NCBI GenBank assembly: GCA_041691315.1
Contig: JBEPUW010000015.1
Location: forward strand, 1-64,000
Length of the DNA: 64,000 bases
From: Poindextera sp041691315
GTDB taxonomy: Bacteria; Pseudomonadota; Alphaproteobacteria; Caulobacterales; Caulobacteraceae
Reading direction: 5' to 3'
The notes under the pieces are model-generated. The model worked only from the letters and a program-made list of their open reading frames with translations. It was not told where the DNA came from and made no database searches. Shown in pieces: positions 1 to 7,987 of this stretch (position 1 is the first letter of the stretch; the number at the start of each line of letters is the position of its first letter). The position numbers were made by a program, and so were the translations under genes.

Positions 1-267
1 TGCACGCCGTGCCGCGAAGGCACCGGCTGGATGTGGCGGGTGATGGAGCGGATGGCGGTCGGCGACGCCGATCCGGCCGAGATCGATCTTCTGCTCGAAG
101 TGGCCTCCGACATCGAGGGCCACACCATCTGCGGGCTCGGCGACGCCGCGGCCTGGCCGATCCAGGGCCTGTTCCGCCACTTCCGTCACGAGGTCGAGGG
201 CCGCATCGCCAGCTATCGCGCGCGGCGGCCGCACTTTCAGGGCGCGACCCTGATCGCGGCGGAATAG
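1..267 (+). CDS. nuoF: NADH-quinone oxidoreductase subunit F, 3' end (partial)
   Basis: The last 88 codons of the NADH- and FMN-binding subunit of respiratory complex I; the gene begins before the window. The first visible residues, CTPCREGTGW, are the end of the three-cysteine motif that, with the later Cys in HTICGLGDAAAWP, binds the N3 [4Fe-4S] cluster taking electrons from FMN. NuoF is in the cytoplasmic arm. The stop lies 2 nt before the next gene, so the nuo operon continues. The C-terminal tail is of normal length. Family assignment is secure despite truncation. Confidence 0.95.
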   Translation, partial: CTPCREGTGWMWRVMERMAVGDADPAEIDLLLEVASDIEGHTICGLGDAAAWPIQGLFRHFRHEVEGRIASYRARRPHFQGATLIAAE

Positions 268-269
268 CC

Positions 270-719
270 ATGCGCGGCAAGGTCCTGACCTTCAACGAAT
301 TCGACGGAACCGGCATCATCAGCGGTGACGATGGCCAGCGCTACACCTTCACGCGCAACGCCCTGCAGGCCGGCTTCAAGACCGTGGTCGCCGGCGCCGA
401 CGTCGATTTCCAGATCGCCGGAGCCCAGGCGATCGACGTCTATGTCAGCGCCTACACCCCGGCGCTCTCGAACGCGCAGAACCGTATCGCCGCGGCGTTG
501 CTGGCCTGGTTCCTCGGCTGGCTCGGCATCCACAAATTCTATCTCGGCAAGACCGGGGCAGGTTTCATCATGATGGCCTGCGGAACGATCGGCTGGCTGC
601 TGATCCTGCCTGGGCTGGGGATCTGCCTGGTCGCCCTGATCGAGGCGATCATCTACCTGAGCAAGTCGGACCAGCAGTTCTACAACGACTATGTGGTGGG
701 AGACCGGGCGTGGTTCTGA
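270..719 (+). CDS. TM2-domain membrane protein with cold-shock-like N-terminal segment
   Basis: 149 aa, starting 2 nt after nuoF. Residues 1-65 (MRGKVLTFNEFDGTGIISGD onward) resemble a small OB-fold/cold-shock-like module: G-K-V-x-x-F-x-x-x-x-G-x-G-x-I followed by a short basic/aromatic stretch. Residues 72-145 form a TM2 domain: two hydrophobic helices, the LGIHKFYLG motif between them, and a YNDYV tail. TM2 proteins are small inner-membrane proteins of unknown function. The gene sits inside the nuo operon but is not a known complex I subunit. A link to complex I is only positional. The ATG is chosen because the upstream part of the same frame is arginine-rich and overlaps nuoF. Confidence 0.8.
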   Translation: MRGKVLTFNEFDGTGIISGDDGQRYTFTRNALQAGFKTVVAGADVDFQIAGAQAIDVYVSAYTPALSNAQNRIAAALLAWFLGWLGIHKFYLGKTGAGFIMMACGTIGWLLILPGLGICLVALIEAIIYLSKSDQQFYNDYVVGDRAWF

Positions 720-746
720 AACGGAACGAGCGAGAGGGGGCGATCC

Positions 747-989
747 TTGGCTGACGCCGATAACCTCGTCCTTGAGTATCTGAGGCGCTTCGACGTCCGG
801 TTGAAGGGCTTCGACGTCAAGCTGGATCGTCTGAGCGCGGACGTTCGCGATCTGAGCGTGCGCATGACGCATGTCGAAGAGAACCTCGCTGGCGTCCATC
901 GCCGGCTCGATCGGCTGGACATGCGAGTCGACCGCATCGAGCGGCGTTTGGAATTGATCGATACGCCGCCTGACGGAGTGCGCGAATAA
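747..989 (+). CDS. Small coiled-coil protein inside the nuo operon
   Basis: 80 aa, apparently TTG-initiated, preceded by a GAGAGGGGGC purine-rich stretch (SD-like) about 8 nt upstream. Its stop overlaps the nuoG start (TAATG), implying translational coupling. Residues 15-72 are heptad-like, rich in Leu, Val, Asp and Arg (repeats such as RLDRLDMRVDRIERRL), predicting a continuous amphipathic coiled coil. No catalytic motif, signal peptide or membrane segment is visible. No function is recognised. It resembles the short coiled-coil ORFs common in Caulobacterales. The tight coupling to nuoG argues that it is real. Confidence 0.65.
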   Translation: MADADNLVLEYLRRFDVRLKGFDVKLDRLSADVRDLSVRMTHVEENLAGVHRRLDRLDMRVDRIERRLELIDTPPDGVRE

Positions 990-3049
990 TGCCTACGGCC
1001 AAGGTCAACGGGTTCGCGGTCGAGTTCCAGCCGGGCATGACGGTGCTGCAGGTGGCTGAACTGGCGGGCGAGGAGATTCCGCGCTTCTGCTACCATGAGC
1101 GGCTGTCGATCGCCGGTAACTGCCGCATGTGCCTGGTCGAGGTGAAGCCGGGGCCGCCGAAGCCGCAGGCCTCTTGCGCCCTGCCGGCCGCCGACAACCA
1201 GGAGATCTTCACCAACACCCCGATGGTCAAGAAGGCCCGCGAAGGGGTGATGGAGTTCCTGCTCATCAACCACCCGTTGGACTGTCCGATCTGCGACCAG
1301 GGCGGCGAGTGCGACCTGCAGGACCAGTCCATGGGCTTCGGGCGCGACTCCACCCGCTACGGGGAGAACAAGCGCGCCGTCGAAGAGAAGTTCATGGGCC
1401 CGCTGATCAAGACGGTGATGACCCGCTGCATCCAGTGCACCCGCTGCGTGCGCTTCATCAGCGAAGTCGCCGGCCAGTCGGAGATCGGCCTGATCGGTCG
1501 CGGCGAGGACGTCGAGATCACCACCTATCTCGAACAGGCGGTGACCAGCGAGCTTTCCGGCAACGTCATCGACCTCTGCCCGGTCGGCGCCTTGACCTCC
1601 AAACCCTACGCCTTCGAGGCCAGGCCCTGGGAACTGGCCAAGACCGAGAGCATCGACGTGATGGACGCCATGGGCTGCGCCATCCGCATCGACGCGCGCG
1701 CCAACGAGGTCATGCGCGTGCTGCCGCGCACCAATGACGAGGTCAACGAGGAGTGGATCTCCGACAAGACCCGCTATGCCTGCGACGGGCTGATGCGCCA
1801 GCGTCTGGACCGGCCCTACGTGCGCGAAGGCGGCAAGCTTCGCCCCGCCAGCTGGACCGAGGCCTTCGCCGTGGTGGCGGCGAAGATCAAGGCGGCGTCG
1901 CCCGACCGCATCGGCGTCATCGCCGGCGACCTGCAGGACGCCGAATCCATGAAGGCGGCGCTGGACCTGTTCGGCGGCCTGGGCGTCAAAAGCCTCGATT
2001 GCCGGCAGGATGGCGCGAAGATCGGTGCCGGCCCGCGCGAAAGCTGGCTGTTCAATTCGACTATCGCCGGGCTGGACGAGTGCGACGCGCTTCTGCTGAT
2101 CGGGACCAACCCGCGGCTGGAAGCGCCGGTGCTCAACGCCCGCATCCGCAAGAACTGGCTGTGGCGCGACCTCAAGGTCGGCGTGGTCGGCGAGTTGGCC
2201 GACCTGACCTATCCCTGTGCGCATCTGGGCGCGGGACCTGGTTCTCTGGGCGACCTGCTGAAGGCCAAGGACGGGTTCGGCAAGACGCTGGCAGAGGCTT
2301 CGAAGCCCGCCATCATCCTGGGCGCGGGCGCCCTGGCGCGCGACGACGGGGCGGCAGTGCTGGCGCTGGCGGCCGAGCTTGGCGCCAAGATCGGCGTCAC
2401 GGCGGACGGCTGGAACGGCTTCAACGTGCTGCACAGCGCCGCCAGCCGGGTCGGCGGCCTCGACCTGGGTTTTGTGCCGGGCGAGGGCGGTCTTTCGGCG
2501 CCGGAGATGGTCAAGCCGGGTGCGCTCGATGTGCTGGTGTTGCTCGGCGCCGACGAGATCGACCTTTCGGTCAGCGACGCCTTCGTCGTCTATCTCGGCA
2601 CGCACGGCGACGCTGGGGCGCACCGGGCCGACGTCATCCTGCCGGCGGCCGCCTATACCGAGAAGGACGGCCTCTATGTAAATACCGAGGGCAGGCCGCA
2701 GTTCGGCGAACGCGCGGTCTTCCCCAAGGGCGAGGCGCGCGAGGACTGGGCGATCCTGCGGGCGCTGTCCGAGCGGCTGGGCGCGACCTTGCCCTACGAC
2801 ACGCTCGAACAGCTACGCACGAAGCTCTATGCCGACCACCCGACCTTTGGCCAGGTCGACCATGCGCCGACCGGGGCCGCGCTCGACCTCACGGCCGTCG
2901 GCGCCAAGGGCGACGCCTCGGACGCGGCTTTCGCCAGTCCGGTGAAGGACTTCTACTTCACCAATCCGATCGCGCGGGCGAGCGTGACCATGGCGGAATG
3001 CTCCGCCAGTGTCGCCGCGGCGCGCGGCCAGAAGATCGCGGCGGAGTAG
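989..3049 (+). CDS. nuoG: NADH-quinone oxidoreductase subunit G
   Basis: 686 aa, the large iron-sulfur subunit of the complex I peripheral arm. The N-terminal ferredoxin domain has Cys34, Cys45, Cys48 and Cys63 for the [2Fe-2S] cluster. HPLDCPICDQGGECDLQ and TRCIQCTRCVRF carry the Cys ligands for the following [4Fe-4S] clusters. The remainder is a molybdopterin-oxidoreductase-like fold without an evident active site, normal for NuoG. Its length is typical of alphaproteobacteria (about 690 aa). It is coupled by 1 nt to the coiled-coil ORF upstream and lies 4 nt before nuoH. Confidence 0.97.
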   Translation: MPTAKVNGFAVEFQPGMTVLQVAELAGEEIPRFCYHERLSIAGNCRMCLVEVKPGPPKPQASCALPAADNQEIFTNTPMVKKAREGVMEFLLINHPLDCPICDQGGECDLQDQSMGFGRDSTRYGENKRAVEEKFMGPLIKTVMTRCIQCTRCVRFISEVAGQSEIGLIGRGEDVEITTYLEQAVTSELSGNVIDLCPVGALTSKPYAFEARPWELAKTESIDVMDAMGCAIRIDARANEVMRVLPRTNDEVNEEWISDKTRYACDGLMRQRLDRPYVREGGKLRPASWTEAFAVVAAKIKAASPDRIGVIAGDLQDAESMKAALDLFGGLGVKSLDCRQDGAKIGAGPRESWLFNSTIAGLDECDALLLIGTNPRLEAPVLNARIRKNWLWRDLKVGVVGELADLTYPCAHLGAGPGSLGDLLKAKDGFGKTLAEASKPAIILGAGALARDDGAAVLALAAELGAKIGVTADGWNGFNVLHSAASRVGGLDLGFVPGEGGLSAPEMVKPGALDVLVLLGADEIDLSVSDAFVVYLGTHGDAGAHRADVILPAAAYTEKDGLYVNTEGRPQFGERAVFPKGEAREDWAILRALSERLGATLPYDTLEQLRTKLYADHPTFGQVDHAPTGAALDLTAVGAKGDASDAAFASPVKDFYFTNPIARASVTMAECSASVAAARGQKIAAE

Positions 3050-3053
3050 GGCG

Positions 3054-4133
3054 ATGGGACACGCCGGGACATTCTGGGGCACGCCGGGCGGTTGGACTCT
3101 GCTGACCGCCGGCCAGATCCTGCTGGTCGCGGTCGGCGTGCTGCTGTCGGTGGTCGTGGTGCTCTATGCCGACCGCAAGATCTGGGCCGGCGTGCAGATG
3201 CGCAAAGGTCCCAACGTGGTCGGGCCGTTCGGCACGCTGCAACTGTTCGCCGACGCCGGGAAATTCCTGCTCAAGGAAATCGTCATCCCCGACGGGGCCG
3301 ACAAGCTGATCTTCCTGGCCGCGCCGGTCTTCACCGTCACCCTCGGGCTGTCGGCCTGGGCGGCCCTGCCGCTGGCGCCGGGCTGGGTGGTCTCGAACAT
3401 CAATGTCGGCGTGCTCTACCTGTTCGCCATCTCCTCGCTCGGCGTCTACGGCATCATCATGGGCGGCTGGGCGTCCAACTCGAAATACCCCTTCCTGGGC
3501 GCGTTGCGCTCGGCGGCGCAGATGGTCTCCTATGAGGTCTCGATCGGCTTCGTGATCGTCACCGTGATCGTGCTGACCGGCTCGATGAACCTGCAGACCA
3601 TCGTCGCGCAACAGGCCGGCTGGTTCTGGAACTGGAACGTGCTGGGCGGCGGCGGCTGGAAGAACCTGCCGATTGCCCTGGTGATGATCCCGATGTCGGT
3701 GATCTTCTTCGTCTCGGCGCTGGCCGAGACCAACCGGCCGCCCTTCGACCTCTCCGAGGCCGAGTCCGAGCTCGTCGCCGGCTACCAGGTCGAATATTCC
3801 TCGACCCCGTACCTGCTGTTCATGATGGGCGAGTACATCAACATCATCCTGCTCTGCGGCCTGATTACCGTCTTGTTCTTCGGCGGCTGGCAGGCGCCCT
3901 TTCCGACGCCCTTCCTGGCCTCCTGGGCGCCGACCCTGGCCAGCCTGTTCGGCCTGGCCTGGTTCGTCCTCAAGATCGGCTTTTTTTTCTTCGTGTTCGC
4001 GATGGTCAAGGCGGTCGTGCCTCGCTACCGCTACGACCAGTTGATGCGGCTGGGCTGGAAGGTCTTCCTGCCGACCTCGCTGGCCGCCGTCATGCTGGTC
4101 GCCGCCTGGCGCGTCTTCGGCCCGACCGGCTGA
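3054..4133 (+). CDS. nuoH: NADH-quinone oxidoreductase subunit H
   Basis: 359 aa integral membrane subunit that forms much of the quinone-binding chamber at the junction of the two arms of complex I. About eight hydrophobic helices are visible. The conserved sequences ADRKIWAGVQMRKGPNVVGP (first cytoplasmic loop) and ETNRPPFDLSEAESELVAGY (quinone-site loop rich in acidic residues) identify it. The ATG at 3054 lies 4 nt after the nuoG stop; an upstream in-frame extension would overlap nuoG and encode an Arg-rich stretch, so it is not used. Confidence 0.97.
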   Translation: MGHAGTFWGTPGGWTLLTAGQILLVAVGVLLSVVVVLYADRKIWAGVQMRKGPNVVGPFGTLQLFADAGKFLLKEIVIPDGADKLIFLAAPVFTVTLGLSAWAALPLAPGWVVSNINVGVLYLFAISSLGVYGIIMGGWASNSKYPFLGALRSAAQMVSYEVSIGFVIVTVIVLTGSMNLQTIVAQQAGWFWNWNVLGGGGWKNLPIALVMIPMSVIFFVSALAETNRPPFDLSEAESELVAGYQVEYSSTPYLLFMMGEYINIILLCGLITVLFFGGWQAPFPTPFLASWAPTLASLFGLAWFVLKIGFFFFVFAMVKAVVPRYRYDQLMRLGWKVFLPTSLAAVMLVAAWRVFGPTG

Positions 4134-4147
4134 GAAGGGTTTAGTCT

Positions 4148-4645
4148 ATGAGTTTCGCCGCCCGCTTCAGCCAGGCCGTCAAGGGCGCGGCCCTGATGGA
4201 CTTCGCCGGCGCGCTGGGCCTGGCGCTGCAGCACATCTGGGAACCCAAGATGACGGTGCAGTTCCCGTTCGAGCGTAACCCGATGTCGCCGCGCTTCCGC
4301 GGCGAACACGCCCTGCGCCGCTATCCGAACGGCGAGGAACGCTGCATCGCCTGCAAGCTCTGCGAGGCCATCTGCCCGGCCCAGGCTATCTATATCGAGG
4401 CCGAGCCACGCGAGGACGGCTCCAGGCGCACGACCCGCTACGACATCGACATGGTCAAATGCATCTATTGCGGCCTCTGCCAGGAGGCCTGCCCGGTGGA
4501 CGCCATCGTCGAGGGCCCGAACACCGACTTCGCGGTCGAAACCCGCGAGGAACTCTATTACGACAAGCAGCGCCTGCTGGATAACGGCGACCGTTGGGAG
4601 CGGGTGCTGGCGAAGAATCTGGAACTGGATGCGCCCTATCGTTAA
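4148..4645 (+). CDS. nuoI: NADH-quinone oxidoreductase subunit I
   Basis: 165 aa ferredoxin-like subunit carrying clusters N6a and N6b, which pass electrons toward NuoB and quinone. Two full motifs are visible: CIACKLCEAICP and CIYCGLCQEACP (each C-x2-C-x2-C-x3-CP). The amphipathic N-terminal helix (FAGALGLALQHIW) that anchors it to the membrane arm is present. Length matches alphaproteobacterial NuoI. It follows nuoH by 14 nt. Confidence 0.97.
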   Translation: MSFAARFSQAVKGAALMDFAGALGLALQHIWEPKMTVQFPFERNPMSPRFRGEHALRRYPNGEERCIACKLCEAICPAQAIYIEAEPREDGSRRTTRYDIDMVKCIYCGLCQEACPVDAIVEGPNTDFAVETREELYYDKQRLLDNGDRWERVLAKNLELDAPYR

Positions 4646-4731
4646 GAGGGGCGCGACTCGAACGACGAGCTGATCGAGGCGGCGCGGCGCGTCCCTTCTG
4701 ACGTTGAGTAATTAGGGAGCGTGGACGGCTC

Positions 4732-5340
4732 ATGGCCTTGCAGGCGATCGCCTTCTACATCTTGGCGGCGGCGACGCTGGGCGCCGGATTGCTGGTGATC
4801 ACCGCCCGCAATCCCGTGCATTCGGTGCTGTTCCTGATCGCCGCCTTCTTCGCGGCGGCTGGGCTGTTCGTGCTGCTTGGCGCCGAGTTCCTGGCGATGA
4901 TTCTGGTGGTCGTTTATGTCGGCGCGGTGGCGGTGCTCTTCCTGTTCGTTGTCATGATGTTGGACATCGACTTCTCCGCGCTCAGGGCCGGGTTCTCCCG
5001 CTATCTGCCGGTCGGCGCGGTGGTGGCGACCATACTGGTGATCGAGATGGTGGCGGTCTCTGTCGGCGTCGCCCAGCGCGGCGCGGCCGCCGGGGCAGTG
5101 CCGCTGGCCCCGACCTCGGTGACCAATGCCGAGGCGATCGGGCGGGTGCTCTACACCGACTACGTCTATTTCTTCCAGGCGGCCGGCATGATCCTGCTGG
5201 TCGCCATGATCGGCGCCATCGTGCTGACTCTGCGCCACCGCGCCGGCGTGCGCCGCCAGAGCGTCGTCGACCAGACCGCACGCACGCCGGCGGCCGGCAT
5301 GCGCATCGTGCAGATCAAGAGCGGCGAGGGCCTGCAATGA
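4732..5340 (+). CDS. nuoJ: NADH-quinone oxidoreductase subunit J
   Basis: 202 aa membrane subunit next to NuoH and NuoK in the proton-pumping arm. Five hydrophobic helices are visible; helix 3, in the region EFLAMILVVVYVGAVAVLFLFVV, carries the conserved pattern including the pi-bulge helix typical of NuoJ/ND6. The gap to nuoI is 86 nt, the longest in this part of the operon apart from nuoK-nuoL. Its stop overlaps the nuoK start (ATGA). Confidence 0.96.
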   Translation: MALQAIAFYILAAATLGAGLLVITARNPVHSVLFLIAAFFAAAGLFVLLGAEFLAMILVVVYVGAVAVLFLFVVMMLDIDFSALRAGFSRYLPVGAVVATILVIEMVAVSVGVAQRGAAAGAVPLAPTSVTNAEAIGRVLYTDYVYFFQAAGMILLVAMIGAIVLTLRHRAGVRRQSVVDQTARTPAAGMRIVQIKSGEGLQ

Positions 5341-5645
5341 CCATCGGCCTCGCCCACTACCTGTCGGTCGCCGCCATCCTGTTCACCATCGGGGTGCTGG
5401 GCATCTTCATCAACCGCAAGAACGTCATCATCATCCTGATGTCGATCGAGCTGATCCTGCTGGCCGTGAACATCAATCTGGTGTCGTTCTCGGTCTACCT
5501 GCATCAGGTCACCGGCCAGATCTACGCCATGTTCGTGCTGACCGTGGCCGCGGCCGAGGCCGCCGTCGGCCTGGCCATCCTCGTCACCTATTTCCGCAAT
5601 CGCGGCGACATCGCCGTCGACGGCGTCAACGTGATGAAGGGCTGA
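5337..5645 (+). CDS. nuoK: NADH-quinone oxidoreductase subunit K
   Basis: 102 aa, three transmembrane helices, the ND4L-type subunit. The two buried glutamates needed for proton coupling are visible in MSIELILLAVNINLV (helix 2) and VAAAEAAVGLAIL (helix 3). The start overlaps the end of nuoJ by 4 nt (ATGA), a typical translational coupling. Downstream is a 250-nt spacer holding a repeat element before nuoL. Confidence 0.97.
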   Translation: MTIGLAHYLSVAAILFTIGVLGIFINRKNVIIILMSIELILLAVNINLVSFSVYLHQVTGQIYAMFVLTVAAAEAAVGLAILVTYFRNRGDIAVDGVNVMKG

Positions 5646-5673
5646 TGGGCGTGGGCGCTGCGTTGTCTTTTTC

Positions 5674-5864
5674 CGCTCATCCCCGCGAAAGCGGGGACCC
5701 AGGCGTTTTTGTTCGGCTGTGCGAACTGCAGTGTCGTCAAGATACGACCGCCAAGTTGGCCAAGGACGCCAAGAGTGCAGGTGGCGCCTCGGAGCATGAG
5801 CTTGAACCCTTGGCGTCCTTGGCGGTGAAAAAAACCTGGGTCCCCGCTTTCGCGGGGACGAGCG
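5674..5864. repeat. Nested inverted-repeat element between nuoK and nuoL
   Basis: Two 30-nt arms, 5674-5703 and 5835-5864, are reverse complements with one mismatch. Each arm is itself a hairpin (CCCCGCGAAAGCGGGG). Inside them a second inverted pair is nested: GGCCAAGGACGCCAAG near 5757-5772 and CTTGGCGTCCTTGGCGG at 5809-5825. Related inner units recur near 23575-23650 with a degenerate outer unit near 23695, so this is a dispersed intergenic repeat family. There is no transposase. An 84-aa reading frame across it is an accident of the repeat. Confidence 0.85.
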
Positions 5865-5895
5865 GATTAATTTTAGGCCAACGGGGCATCCAGCT

Positions 5896-7986
5896 GTGAG
5901 CCCCGGCCTGATTGTCACCACCATCGTCCTCGCCCCGCTGCTGGGCGCGTTGATCGCTGGCCTGACCGGGCGGCGGATCGGCGATGTGGCGTCGCAGAGC
6001 GTCACCACCGGGCTTCTGCTGCTGGCCTTGGCGCTGTCGTGGTTCACCTTCTACCAGGTGGTCTGGGGCGGCTGGAACCATCCCTTCATCACCGAGATCG
6101 CCCCCTTCATCCAGGTGGGCGCCTTCCAGTCCGACTGGGCGGTGCGGATCGACACGCTGTCGGCGGTCATGCTGGTCGTGGTCACCACCGTCTCGGCCCT
6201 CGTGCACATCTATAGCTGGGGCTACATGGCGGAGGACGACAGCAAGCCCCGCTTCTTCGCCTATCTGTCCTTCTTCACCTTCGCCATGCTGGCCCTGGTG
6301 ACCGCCGCCGACTTCATGCAGATGTTCTTCGGCTGGGAAGGCGTCGGCGTCGCCAGCTATCTGCTGATCGGCTTCTGGTACAAGAAACCGACCGCCTCGG
6401 CCGCCGCCATCAAGGCCTTCATCGTCAACCGGGTGGGCGATTTCGGCTTTATCCTCGGCATCATCACGACCTTTTGGATGTTCGGCTCGATCCGCTTCGC
6501 CGTGGTCTTCCCGGCGGTCGCGGCCCATGCCAGCCAGACCTGGGCCTTCGCCGGCTATAACTGGGTCGGCATCGACCTGGCCTGCGCGCTGCTGTTCGTC
6601 GGGGCCATGGGCAAGTCGGCGCAGTTCCTGCTGCACACCTGGCTGCCCGACGCCATGGAGGGCCCGACCCCGGTCTCGGCCCTGATCCATGCCGCGACCA
6701 TGGTGACGGCCGGCGTCTACATGGTCTGCCTGCTCTCGCCGATGTTCGAGTTCGCGCCGGTGGCGCGGACCCTGGTCATCGCCATCGGCGCGATCACCGC
6801 CCTGTTCGCCGCCACGGTCGGGCTGGCGCAGAACGACATCAAACGGGTGATCGCCTATTCGACTTGCTCGCAGCTCGGCTACATGTTCATCGCCGCCGGC
6901 GTCGGGGCCTATCAGGCGGCGATGTTCCACCTGTTCACCCACGCCTTCTTCAAGGCGCTGCTGTTCCTGGCCGCCGGCAGCGTCATCACCGCCATGCATC
7001 ACGAGCAGGACATGCGGAAGATGGGCGGGCTGTGGCGGCGGATTCCGCTGACCTATGCCGTGATGCTGATCGGCACCCTCGCCATCACCGGCGTCGGCAT
7101 CCCAGGCATCGATATCGGCTTCGCCGGCTTCTATTCGAAGGACGCCATCATCAATGCCTCCTATGCGGCCATGCGCGATGGCGGCGGCGCGGCCGGGTTC
7201 GCCTTCGTCATCGGCGTCCTGGCCGCCGGCCTGACCTCCTTCTATTCCTGGCGGCTGATTTTCATGACCTTCCACGGCCAGCCGAAATGGGGTCCGCACG
7301 CCATTCCGGCGGTGATCAACGAAGATCACGCCTCGGGGGCCCAGATCGAGACCCACGACGAGCCGCTGGACGATCACGGGCACGGCGACCACGGCCACGG
7401 TCACGGCGTCCACGACCTCGAGCCGCACGAGCCCGGCTGGTCGATCCGCTTGCCGCTGATCATGCTGGCCATCGGCGCGGCCGCCGCCGGCTATCTCTTC
7501 GTCGAAATGTTCATCGGCGAGGGCAGGGCGGGCTTCTGGCGCGGCGCTATCTTCACCGGCCCGGCCAACCACGTGCTCGACGAGATCGGTTCGCTGCCGA
7601 CCTGGGAGACTTGGGCGCCGCTGGCCGTCACGGCGCTGGGCTTCCTGATCGCGTTCTGGATGTACGTCCAGAACGAAGGCCTGGGCGCGCGGCTGGCCGC
7701 CCGGCGCGGGCCGCTCTACCTGTTCATTTACAACAAGTGGTTCTTCGACGAGCTCTACGACCTGGTCTTCGTGCGCGGCGCAAAGGCTCTAGGCGACGCC
7801 TTCTGGAAGATCGGCGACCAGCGGACCATCGACGGCCTCGGCCCCAATGGTGTCGCCTTCCTGTCGGCGCGCTTCGGCCGACGCGTCGGCAAGCTGCAAA
7901 GCGGCTACGTCTACCACTATGCCTTTGTGATGCTGCTCGGGGTGGCCGGCCTGCTCAGCTACGCCCTCTACGCGTGGGCCAGGTAA
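5896..7986 (+). CDS. nuoL: NADH-quinone oxidoreductase subunit L
   Basis: 696 aa, GTG start. The largest antiporter-like proton-pumping subunit, with the long C-terminal lateral helix. The core motif includes FFGWEGVGVASYLLIGFWY and the channel region HTWLPDAMEGPTPVSALIHAATMVTAGVY, written here only as landmarks around residues 145-290. A His-rich loop (DDHGHGDHGHGHGVHD, about residues 493-508) lies between late helices, a feature seen in several alphaproteobacterial NuoL proteins. It lies 1 nt before nuoM. Confidence 0.96.
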   Translation: MSPGLIVTTIVLAPLLGALIAGLTGRRIGDVASQSVTTGLLLLALALSWFTFYQVVWGGWNHPFITEIAPFIQVGAFQSDWAVRIDTLSAVMLVVVTTVSALVHIYSWGYMAEDDSKPRFFAYLSFFTFAMLALVTAADFMQMFFGWEGVGVASYLLIGFWYKKPTASAAAIKAFIVNRVGDFGFILGIITTFWMFGSIRFAVVFPAVAAHASQTWAFAGYNWVGIDLACALLFVGAMGKSAQFLLHTWLPDAMEGPTPVSALIHAATMVTAGVYMVCLLSPMFEFAPVARTLVIAIGAITALFAATVGLAQNDIKRVIAYSTCSQLGYMFIAAGVGAYQAAMFHLFTHAFFKALLFLAAGSVITAMHHEQDMRKMGGLWRRIPLTYAVMLIGTLAITGVGIPGIDIGFAGFYSKDAIINASYAAMRDGGGAAGFAFVIGVLAAGLTSFYSWRLIFMTFHGQPKWGPHAIPAVINEDHASGAQIETHDEPLDDHGHGDHGHGHGVHDLEPHEPGWSIRLPLIMLAIGAAAAGYLFVEMFIGEGRAGFWRGAIFTGPANHVLDEIGSLPTWETWAPLAVTALGFLIAFWMYVQNEGLGARLAARRGPLYLFIYNKWFFDELYDLVFVRGAKALGDAFWKIGDQRTIDGLGPNGVAFLSARFGRRVGKLQSGYVYHYAFVMLLGVAGLLSYALYAWAR

Positions 7987-7987
7987 C

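Noticed and set aside
689..2623. Long minus-strand ORF opposite nuoG
   Set aside because: Its composition (His, Gln, Arg, Asp-rich) is that of the antisense of a high-GC gene; nuoG on the other strand is unambiguous.
5645..5899. 84-aa ORF after nuoK
   Set aside because: It translates the inverted repeats between nuoK and nuoL.
5737..7572. 611-aa minus-strand ORF opposite nuoL
   Set aside because: Antisense shadow; no start context or family, low-complexity His/Arg/Asp translation.
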